DNA of 7,348 nucleotides, from contig JAUHZM010000153.1 of assembly GCA_030426005.1 (NCBI GenBank), forward strand, positions 1-7,348, read 5' to 3'. The notes beneath the pieces are model-generated. The model worked only from the letters and a program-made list of their open reading frames with translations. It searched no databases and had not been told where the DNA came from. Within the stretch, counting starts at the first letter, position 1; every line of letters starts with the position of its first letter. A program made the position numbers and the translations under genes. Below, one piece after another: positions 1 to 5,147 of this stretch. Source of the stretch: Gammaproteobacteria bacterium (GTDB taxonomy: Bacteria > Pseudomonadota > Gammaproteobacteria > Arenicellales > Arenicellaceae).

Positions 1-130
1 CCTGCAGTGTGAACGCAGCAATATCGGCACTGGGCGCTACATTGTACGACAGAGGAACCTCGGGCCATTCCGCTAACATAGTCGACCAACCTAACATTTT
101 CGGCAAATGATTGTTGAATCGACCACACAT
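1..130 (-). CDS. SRAP-family (YedK/HMCES-like) abasic-site DNA-protein crosslink protein, N-terminal part
   Basis: Only the first 43 codons lie in the window; the gene continues past the left edge. Translation from the ATG at 130-128 begins MCGRFNNHLP and contains YNVAPS at residues 29-34. Both match the SRAP family (E. coli YedK, human HMCES), whose members start with Met-Cys-Gly-Arg and carry a YN(V/I)AP motif. In that family the Met is removed and Cys2 links covalently to abasic sites in single-stranded DNA, shielding them; this is family knowledge, and Cys2 is visible here. The stretch before YNVAP is a few residues shorter than in E. coli YedK. The later active-site residues (Asn, Glu, His) are outside the window and cannot be checked. 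The start lies 10 nt after the racemase stop, with only a weak AGGG as ribosome site, so it may be the last gene of that operon. Identity is fairly sure; integrity of the gene is unknown. Confidence 0.85.
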   Translation of the reverse strand, partial: MCGRFNNHLPKMLGWSTMLAEWPEVPLSYNVAPSADIAAFTLQ

Positions 131-140
131 TAGATGCGCC

Positions 141-1232
141 CTAACTTAGACTGACGTCGCGCCAGCTTTGTATGACGTCATCAACCGCGACCCGCTTCGC
201 CTGCCCGGATGTCACTTGCGACGGTGTGCGGCTGAACTTCGGTGCCGGCGCAGGTTGCGTCACCCCTTCCAGCTCCAGATAGGCCTCACGTGCCTGCATA
301 TGCGGGTCTCGCGTTGCTTCCTTATAGTCCAACACGGGCGCGACACAGGCATCCGAATCGGCAAATATTTCCGTCCACTCATCACGGGTTTTACTTGCCA
401 CCACCGCAGCGAGTTTGGCTTTCAGCTCCGGCCAACGTCGTGGGTCTTGCTGGTGCTTGAAGTCATTCGGATCCAGCGCCATTTTTTCACACAGTTCAGC
501 GTAGAACTGCGGTTCGATGGCACCGATGGACAAATATCCACAATCAGCGGTCTGATAGGTATCATAAAAATGCGCACCGGAATCAAGCAAATTGACACCG
601 CGCTGATTCTGCCACATGCCGATCTTACTCAGACTGTAGAACAAAGACATCAGATTCGCGGTGCCTTCGGTGATGGCGGCATCCACCACCTGCCCTTGGC
701 CCGACTGCTGACGCTCATACAGCGCAGCCAGCACACCCATGACCAAAAACATCGTACCGCCACCATAGTCACCAACCAGATTCAAGGGTGGAACCGGGTT
801 TTCCTGAGGTCGGCCCATTGCGTATAACGCACCGGTTAAGGCGATGTAATTAATATCGTGTCCAGCGGTGTGCGCACGAGGTCCGGTCTGGCCCCACCCG
901 GTCATTCGTCCGTAGATTAACCCAGGGTTAGATGCTTCAAAGACGTTGGGACCCAAACCCAAACGTTCCATCACACCGGGGCGGAAGCCTTCCAGCACAA
1001 TATCGGCCTGGTCTATCAGGGATTTGGCTTGCTGCAAATCCGACTCAGACTTAAGGTCGAGTTCGACCACGGACTTACCGCGTCGAGTGACATCGACCGG
1101 TGGCTGCAAGGGATTATTCGCCCGATCCAGCACCACCACTTCGGCGCCCATGTCGGCCAGCAACATGCCCGCCAGCGGTACCGGACCGATAGCGGACATC
1201 TCAATAACTTTTAGACCAGTGAGCGCGCCCAT
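141..1232 (-). CDS. Alpha-methylacyl-CoA racemase (CaiB/BaiF class III CoA-transferase fold)
   Basis: 363 residues, close to the 360 of M. tuberculosis MCR. The family interconverts (2R)- and (2S)-2-methylacyl-CoA in the cytoplasm, so that branched acids can be oxidised. The N-terminal Rossmann-like part contains MLLADMGAEVVVLDR (residues 23-37). The MCR active-site residues are in register: His125 in AGHDINY, Asp155 in LVGDYGGG and Glu240 in GAIEPQFY (MCR His126, Asp156, Glu241). This favours a racemase over a formyl- or carnitine-CoA transferase, which would use an Asp nucleophile for CoA transfer. The reading frame stays open upstream to 1415, but those 61 residues are Arg-rich and unlike the family; MGALTGLKVIEMS is the normal N-terminus. 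The ATG (1232-1230) shares one base with the TAA of the upstream acyl-CoA dehydrogenase and has no clear Shine-Dalgarno, so translation is probably coupled. Exact substrate unknown. Confidence 0.93.
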   Translation of the reverse strand: MGALTGLKVIEMSAIGPVPLAGMLLADMGAEVVVLDRANNPLQPPVDVTRRGKSVVELDLKSESDLQQAKSLIDQADIVLEGFRPGVMERLGLGPNVFEASNPGLIYGRMTGWGQTGPRAHTAGHDINYIALTGALYAMGRPQENPVPPLNLVGDYGGGTMFLVMGVLAALYERQQSGQGQVVDAAITEGTANLMSLFYSLSKIGMWQNQRGVNLLDSGAHFYDTYQTADCGYLSIGAIEPQFYAELCEKMALDPNDFKHQQDPRRWPELKAKLAAVVASKTRDEWTEIFADSDACVAPVLDYKEATRDPHMQAREAYLELEGVTQPAPAPKFSRTPSQVTSGQAKRVAVDDVIQSWRDVSLS

Positions 1233-2392
1233 TAGTCGAGTATACTGGTGTATGCGTCTGAGAACACGTCGCGACCGATAATCAACTTCATGATCTCGGA
1301 CGTACCGGCGTAGATTCGACTGATTCGCGCATCGGTAAACATGCGGCAAATGTCGTATTCTTGCATATAACCGGCACCGCCATGCAGTTGCACGCCTAAA
1401 TCCATCATCTTCCACTCCAGTTCAGCGCCAATCAATTTGAGTTTCGCGCCCATATTGGCAGTGAGCTTACCCTCGTTGTGTAACGCAACGCAGTGATCAA
1501 GATACACCTGCGCTACCTCAATCTCGGCATCCATCTGCGCCATTTCGAACTGTGTATTTTGAAAATCCGAGATTTTTTTGCCGAATGCTTTACGTTCCAT
1601 CACAAAGTCACGGGTTACATTGAAGGCTTTGCGGGCACTGGAAATCGTACCGACCGCGTTCAACAATCGCTCTTCAGCCAGGCCTTCCATCAGATAGAAA
1701 AAGCCTTTGCCCGGCTCTCCCAGCACGTTTTCCTTTGGTACTTTGACGTTATTGAAGAACAATTCAGCGGTGTCTTGCGCTTTAAGCCCCATTTTGTCGA
1801 GATTGCGCCCACGCTCGAAGCCTTCCATGCCGCGCTCCACCACCATTAAGACCATGGCGTGCTGGCTTTCTGCACCTTCGAGTTTAGCCGCCACGACCAC
1901 GTAGTCGGCCAGAATACCGTTTGAGATATAGGTCTTCGAACCATTCAGCACAAAATGATCACCAGCATCGCGCACTGTGCTTCGCATACCTGATAGATCA
2001 CTACCGGCATCTGGTTCGGTCATGGCGATGGCGAGAATTTTCTCACCCGACACACAACCGGGTAAAAAACGCTCACGCTGTTCTTCGTTCGCATACTTGT
2101 ATAGATACGGACCAACCAAACGGCTATGCAAGGTGTTAAACCACTCACCACATTGCTGGCGCACGGTTTCTTCAATAATGATTTGCTCGTAGCGAAAATC
2201 GTTGTCGCCTAAACCGCCATATTTTTCATCTGGCCACACCATCAAAAACCCTTGCTCTCCGGCTTTAGTGAATGCTTCGCGATCGACGATGCCATTCTCT
2301 CGCCATTGCGGCATATTGGGGGCAATGTGTTGTTCCAGGAATTTGCGATAAGCTTCGCGGAACATGGTTTGCTCTTCAGTAAAATTTCTCAT
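1232..2392 (-). CDS. Acyl-CoA dehydrogenase, isovaleryl/long-chain catalytic type
   Basis: 386 residues, normal for the family. An FAD flavoenzyme that inserts the alpha-beta double bond in acyl-CoA and passes electrons to ETF. Both family signatures are present: AMTEPDAGSDLSG (123-135) and the QLHGGAGYMQEYD stretch (335-347). The YEGT position that supplies the catalytic Glu in short- and medium-chain enzymes reads YAGT here (Ala362). Instead Glu241 in EERLLNA sits where isovaleryl-CoA and long-chain dehydrogenases carry their base, so the active site is complete but of that subgroup. The ATG at 2392 is chosen over an in-frame TTG at 2407 because GAGAG lies 8 nt before it and MRNFTEEQ is a typical N-terminus. 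First gene of a unit with the racemase, with which it overlaps by one base. This pairing suggests 2-methyl-branched substrates (inference). Chain length cannot be read from sequence. Confidence 0.94.
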   Translation of the reverse strand: MRNFTEEQTMFREAYRKFLEQHIAPNMPQWRENGIVDREAFTKAGEQGFLMVWPDEKYGGLGDNDFRYEQIIIEETVRQQCGEWFNTLHSRLVGPYLYKYANEEQRERFLPGCVSGEKILAIAMTEPDAGSDLSGMRSTVRDAGDHFVLNGSKTYISNGILADYVVVAAKLEGAESQHAMVLMVVERGMEGFERGRNLDKMGLKAQDTAELFFNNVKVPKENVLGEPGKGFFYLMEGLAEERLLNAVGTISSARKAFNVTRDFVMERKAFGKKISDFQNTQFEMAQMDAEIEVAQVYLDHCVALHNEGKLTANMGAKLKLIGAELEWKMMDLGVQLHGGAGYMQEYDICRMFTDARISRIYAGTSEIMKLIIGRDVFSDAYTSILD

Positions 2393-2397
2393 AAATA

Positions 2398-2405
2398 GGT
2401 CTCTC
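2398..2405 (-). promoter_or_regulatory. Ribosome binding site deciding the acyl-CoA dehydrogenase start
   Basis: On the minus strand GAGAG (2405-2401) lies 8 nt before the ATG at 2392. It overlaps the alternative TTG codon at 2407-2405, which therefore would be initiated without a ribosome site of its own. This favours the ATG. Confidence 0.6.
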
Positions 2406-2428
2406 AAGTCTGTGCGTGATTTGAATCC

Positions 2429-2456
2429 ATTTTAGGTTCTACGCAGCGGTGAGCAA
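2429..2456 (-). promoter_or_regulatory. Candidate promoter 1 for acyl-CoA dehydrogenase operon
   Basis: Minus strand: TTGCTC (2456-2451), 16-nt spacer, TAAAAT (2434-2429). The -10 matches consensus 5/6 and the -35 only 3/6. Its geometry mirrors the nitroreductase promoter: in both, the -35 begins inside a TGTCATTG motif and the spacer is 16 nt. Predicted start near 2422, giving a leader of about 30 nt. It competes with candidate 2 below. Confidence 0.35.
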
Positions 2457-2568
2457 TGACAGTAGCCATTAGAAATATAGACATATCTTATCGCACTCAC
2501 AATTACGCTGCTGCGAACGCGCTATCGAGTAAAACGAGATGTCTATTTTCGTTTCGGGGATGTCATTG
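2454..2568. repeat. Mirrored pair of two-part elements in the divergent control region
   Basis: The plus strand carries GAGATGTCTATTTT (2536-2549), 11 nt, then TGTCATTG (2561-2568). The minus strand carries GATATGTCTATATT (2487-2474), 12 nt, then TGTCATTG (2461-2454). The 14-mers agree at 12 of 14 bases and the 8-mers exactly. The two inverted pairs share an axis of symmetry at about 2511, within half a base. Each element sits just upstream of, or inside, a candidate promoter reading outwards. They may be operators for one regulator acting on both genes; no known regulator consensus is claimed. Confidence 0.5.
2474..2502 (-). promoter_or_regulatory. Candidate promoter 2 for acyl-CoA dehydrogenase operon
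   Basis: Minus strand: TTGTGA (2502-2497), 17-nt spacer, TATATT (2479-2474). It matches sigma-70 consensus better (4/6 and 5/6) than candidate 1. Its -10 overlaps the repeated 14-mer, so either it is the real promoter under operator control or the 14-mer is merely A/T-rich by nature. Confidence 0.35.
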
Positions 2569-2593
2569 TTACGCCGCCGAACTGCGCTAGAAT
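2566..2593 (+). promoter_or_regulatory. Candidate sigma-70 promoter for nitroreductase
   Basis: TTGTTA (2566-2571), 16-nt spacer, TAGAAT (2588-2593); 4/6 and 5/6 matches to consensus. Predicted start near 2600, giving a leader of about 75 nt. The -35 overlaps the TGTCATTG copy at 2561-2568. Confidence 0.45.
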
Positions 2594-2660
2594 AGTGGCG
2601 TTAATCCTAATCAAGCCCAATAAACCAAATCAGCGGTGTTGTCTTGCAGACAGTGCCACC

Positions 2661-2667
2661 AGGAGAG
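2661..2667 (+). promoter_or_regulatory. Strong ribosome binding site for nitroreductase
   Basis: AGGAGAG is placed 7 nt before the ATG at 2675. It settles the start: an in-frame GTG at 2636 would add 13 residues (MLSCRQCHQERIC) unlike the family and has no comparable site. Confidence 0.85.
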
Positions 2668-2674
2668 AATTTGC

Positions 2675-3346
2675 ATGAATCTAAATAACGCTATCAAGCA
2701 ACGCCGTTCGGTACGAGCGTATCAGGACAAACAGGTAGACCCTGAATTGATTCGTAAAATCTTTAGTGACGCACAAGACTCACCGTCGAACTGCAATACC
2801 CAGCCCTGGCACGTAGTGGTTGTGTCCGGGGCCGCACGCGATGCAATCGAAAAGTCCATGGTCAGCGACATTATGGCTGGCAAAGCACCGACGCCGCATT
2901 TCACACCGGGCGACCAAAACCTGAAAGACGAATATCGTAAACGTCAAATTGATTGCGCCATCTCGCTGTATGACTCCGTCGGCGTTAAGTATGAGGAAAA
3001 AGAAAAACGCCAACAGTTAATGCTGCGCAATTGGCAATTTTTTGGTGCCCCGCACGCCGCCTTTTTCTCCATGCCGAAAACCATGAGTGAAATCAACGCA
3101 GTCGACATGGGTATTTACTTGCAAACCGTGATGCTGTTAATGACGGCAAATGGGCTTGCGAGCTGCCCGCAAGGTGCGTTGGCAATGTACACCGATAAGG
3201 TACAGGAACTGGCTAACATTCCAGAGAATCATGCCATTATGTTTGGTTTATCCTTTGGGTACGCGGACGAAGCAAACCCGATCAATCAATTTGATGTTGG
3301 CCGTGCCGACGTTGGCGATCTGGTTGAATTTATCTCAGAAGCCTAA
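2675..3346 (+). CDS. Nitroreductase-family FMN-dependent NAD(P)H oxidoreductase
   Basis: 223 residues, typical for the nitroreductase fold, which forms FMN-binding homodimers in the cytoplasm. RRSVRAY (10-16) is the N-terminal phosphate-binding motif of FMN. SPSNCNTQPWHVVVV (36-50) is the conserved flavin-contacting segment. ASCPQGAL (152-159) and GLSFGYAD (181-188) are the C-terminal flavin-site motifs. No signal peptide. The natural substrate cannot be told from sequence; family members reduce nitroaromatics, quinones, flavins, enones or dehalogenate. It is the only plus-strand gene here and shares a divergent control region with the acyl-CoA dehydrogenase, so it may be co-regulated and may reduce an unsaturated or quinone-like intermediate, or restore redox balance (inference). 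It converges on the hydrolase gene, with 7 nt between stop codons, and no T-tailed terminator of its own is seen. Confidence 0.92.
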   Translation: MNLNNAIKQRRSVRAYQDKQVDPELIRKIFSDAQDSPSNCNTQPWHVVVVSGAARDAIEKSMVSDIMAGKAPTPHFTPGDQNLKDEYRKRQIDCAISLYDSVGVKYEEKEKRQQLMLRNWQFFGAPHAAFFSMPKTMSEINAVDMGIYLQTVMLLMTANGLASCPQGALAMYTDKVQELANIPENHAIMFGLSFGYADEANPINQFDVGRADVGDLVEFISEA

Positions 3347-3353
3347 TCGCAAC

Positions 3354-4322
3354 TCAGGCGATAAAACGGGCAATGGATTGCATTGCCCGTCGAGCATCCG
3401 CCAATACAGGCGAGAACATGTGAAAGTCATGGAACTGCCCGATGTAGTTTTCTAATTGCACCAAGGCACCGGCTTGCTGTGCCGCCAGACTAAATGCCTG
3501 AATTTGGTCGTACAACAACTCCCCGCTACCACACTGAATCAATGTCGGAGGCAAACGATGCAGGTCTGCGTCTAACACCTTCACTCGCGCACTCGCTTCT
3601 CCCGCCTTCAGCCGCGCATCATCTTGCATTAACGCGCGATAGCTTTGCTGCAAAAATTCAGCACGAAACACATCATAATTCACGTTCGAATGCATTGTGC
3701 CACTGTCATCGGTTGGATCGACCCAGGGTGAGATGAGTACGAGTTTGCTGGCCGAATTCGATACCTCACCAGCGTCGTGCAGTCGCGCCAAGTCTATCGC
3801 AGTGGTCACAGCCAACGCACCACCTGCCGAGTCCCCGGCCAAAACTAATTTTGCACCCGAATAGATTTCAGCCACGGCTTTGGCAACGGCCAAACAATCA
3901 TCCTGCGGTATCGGGAAAGCATGTTCCGGGGCTAACCGGTAGTCTGGCGCAATGACTAGGCAATTCGAATTAATCGCCAATTGCGCAATCAAGGCGCGGT
4001 GACTGGCTGGCGACCCGGTCACGTAGCCGCCACCGTGAAAATAGACAATCACTTTGGATTGAAAGTACGGCCCTTTAGGCGCCACCATCATCACGGGCAC
4101 ATCGGCGAGAGTATGCTCTGTGACATGGGTTTTTAACATTGCGGGATGCGGCACCACCGAGGCATTCATTTGCCGTCGGAGCCAAGCTATGGTGCGTGTG
4201 TTGCCTGCGACGAACAGCGCGCGCACCGCACGCATGCACAGCTCGGTTGACCATGAGCGGCCCGGCATTCGCTGCGGCGAGTACCACATAGACTTCGCTG
4301 CTTTGAATGCCAGTCGACTCAT
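3354..4322 (-). CDS. Alpha/beta-hydrolase of the hormone-sensitive-lipase (family IV) type, esterase/lipase
   Basis: 322 residues; hydrolyses carboxylic esters, probably of short or medium acyl chains. HGGGY (96-100) is the oxyanion-hole motif of the HSL family, DYRLAPEH (127-134) is also family-typical, and GDSAGG (163-168) is the nucleophile elbow with Ser165. His298 in FHDFHMF is the likely base. The third triad member is unusual: the usual Asp of a DPLxD-type motif aligns with Glu268 in GSGELLYD, so the acid is probably Glu. No signal peptide or lipobox is seen; the first 50 residues are basic and partly hydrophobic, as in the lid region of the family, so the enzyme is likely cytoplasmic. 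The ATG at 4322 follows the upstream stop by 18 nt with no good ribosome site, suggesting re-initiation. Last gene of the thiolase operon, where it could free acids from esters for oxidation (inference). Confidence 0.9.
   Translation of the reverse strand: MSRLAFKAAKSMWYSPQRMPGRSWSTELCMRAVRALFVAGNTRTIAWLRRQMNASVVPHPAMLKTHVTEHTLADVPVMMVAPKGPYFQSKVIVYFHGGGYVTGSPASHRALIAQLAINSNCLVIAPDYRLAPEHAFPIPQDDCLAVAKAVAEIYSGAKLVLAGDSAGGALAVTTAIDLARLHDAGEVSNSASKLVLISPWVDPTDDSGTMHSNVNYDVFRAEFLQQSYRALMQDDARLKAGEASARVKVLDADLHRLPPTLIQCGSGELLYDQIQAFSLAAQQAGALVQLENYIGQFHDFHMFSPVLADARRAMQSIARFIA
3361..3390 (-). terminator. Intrinsic terminator-like hairpin inside the end of the hydrolase gene
   Basis: ACGGGCAATG (3366-3375) and CATTGCCCGT (3381-3390) form a perfect 10-bp stem with a 5-nt loop. 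On the minus strand the stem runs straight into TTTTAT, as a rho-independent terminator does. On the plus strand no T run follows, so it should act mainly on the minus-strand operon. It lies wholly upstream of the hydrolase stop codon (3356-3354). Confidence 0.65.
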
Positions 4323-4340
4323 CGCGCAGAGACCAATTCC

Positions 4341-5123
4341 CTATCGGCCCTTAAACACCGGCTTAGACTTGCTGAAGAACGCCTGAATTGCATTCGCGGT
4401 GTCTTCAGTTTGCCCTAGCGCCGTTTGTTCTACCGCTTCAGCGTCAATGACCTCGGCGTAAGTCATCTCAAACGATTTGCGCATGATGCGTTTCACCGCC
4501 GCCTGAGCTAAGGGTGCGCCCGCTGCCAAATGTTCCGCCCAAGCTTGCGCTTGATCGCGTAATTCAGCCGCTGGTACAACTTTGTTAGCAACACCTAATT
4601 GCAGACACTGATCGGCCGTCAATCGACCCGCATCCACGGCCATTTCCAAGGCACGTTGATAACCAAGTTTTTGTAGTAACAACCAGGTGGCACCGCCGTC
4701 CGGCATCAAACCGATGGCTGAAAAAGCCTGATATAAATACGCATCGTCGGCCATCATCACTAAATCGCAATTCATGACCGCCGCACTGCCGATACCCGCA
4801 GCGGCCCCATTGACCGCCGCGATGTACAACTTACTGGAATCGTGAATGCCCATCAGCCAGGGCGTGTACTCGGCTGCACACTGTGAAACAAACGAGTCAT
4901 GCCCTTTAGTGCCCTCTTTGAGGTTAGCACCGGCTGAAAAACTGCGACCTTCACCAGTGAGGATGGCAACCCGCACGTCATCGTCCTGCTCCACCAATTT
5001 AACGGCGTCAATCAGTTCCAGGCGCATCGCCTGATGAAACGCATTAAGCGAATCCGGCGTATTCAGCGCGATGGTGGCGACTCGGTTAGTAACGGAATAA
5101 TTGATAAATTTGAATTCTGACAT
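4341..5123 (-). CDS. Enoyl-CoA hydratase/isomerase (crotonase) family protein lacking both hydratase glutamates
   Basis: 260 residues, the usual crotonase length, ending in the typical KPVFKGR. Crotonase landmarks are SFSAGANLKE (61-70) and NGAAAGIG (105-112), which form the CoA site and oxyanion hole. The two glutamates of classical hydratases (Glu144 and Glu164 of rat mitochondrial enzyme) align with Ala114 and Phe134, 20 residues apart as expected, so ordinary hydration by that mechanism is unlikely. Asp142 in LMPDGGATWLL matches the position of the catalytic Asp of PaaG-type enoyl-CoA isomerases (GLIPDxGGTWLLP). An enoyl-CoA or delta3-delta2 isomerase role is therefore favoured (inference). 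The ATG at 5123 is preferred over an in-frame TTG at 5144, since MSEFKFINYSV is a normal crotonase start. It lies 24 nt behind the fused dehydrogenase gene and 18 nt ahead of the hydrolase, so it shares their transcript. Confidence 0.9.
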   Translation of the reverse strand: MSEFKFINYSVTNRVATIALNTPDSLNAFHQAMRLELIDAVKLVEQDDDVRVAILTGEGRSFSAGANLKEGTKGHDSFVSQCAAEYTPWLMGIHDSSKLYIAAVNGAAAGIGSAAVMNCDLVMMADDAYLYQAFSAIGLMPDGGATWLLLQKLGYQRALEMAVDAGRLTADQCLQLGVANKVVPAAELRDQAQAWAEHLAAGAPLAQAAVKRIMRKSFEMTYAEVIDAEAVEQTALGQTEDTANAIQAFFSKSKPVFKGR

Positions 5124-5126
5124 ACG

Positions 5127-5132
5127 TCCTCT
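5127..5132 (-). promoter_or_regulatory. Closely spaced ribosome binding site of the crotonase-family gene
   Basis: AGAGGA on the minus strand (5132-5127) ends only 3 nt before the ATG at 5123. That is shorter than usual but supports this ATG, as the alternative TTG at 5144-5142 lies upstream of it. Confidence 0.5.
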
Positions 5133-5147
5133 TTGGTGCTGCAAATA

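Larger units (their letters stand above)
2393..2674. promoter_or_regulatory. Divergent control region between acyl-CoA dehydrogenase and nitroreductase
   Basis: This 282-bp stretch has no credible gene and must hold promoters for both flanking genes. It is more A/T-rich than the coding sequence around 2470-2490 and 2530-2550. It contains two copies, in opposite orientation, of a pair of short motifs (listed separately), each upstream of a candidate promoter for one gene. No regulator gene is encoded next to it. Confidence 0.7.

Noticed and set aside
168..827. 219-residue open frame on the plus strand
   Set aside because: It is antisense to the racemase, which has all its catalytic residues; the product shows no recognisable motif and no ribosome site.
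1233..1415. Upstream extension of the racemase frame by 61 residues
   Set aside because: The extension is Arg-rich, unlike any racemase N-terminus, and lies wholly within the dehydrogenase gene; the ATG at 1232 gives the normal family start.
2532..2554. AAACGA/TCGTTT inverted repeat as a PsrA or FadR-type operator
   Set aside because: The arms are only 6 bp with an 11-nt spacer, wider than the PsrA consensus as recalled; it is not convincing alone.
2636..2674. GTG start for the nitroreductase
   Set aside because: The strong AGGAGAG site lies downstream of it, 7 nt before the ATG at 2675, and the added residues do not fit the family.
3346..3362. ATCGC/GCGAT stem as a terminator for the nitroreductase
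   Set aside because: Only 5 bp with a 7-nt loop and followed by A residues on the plus strand, not T.
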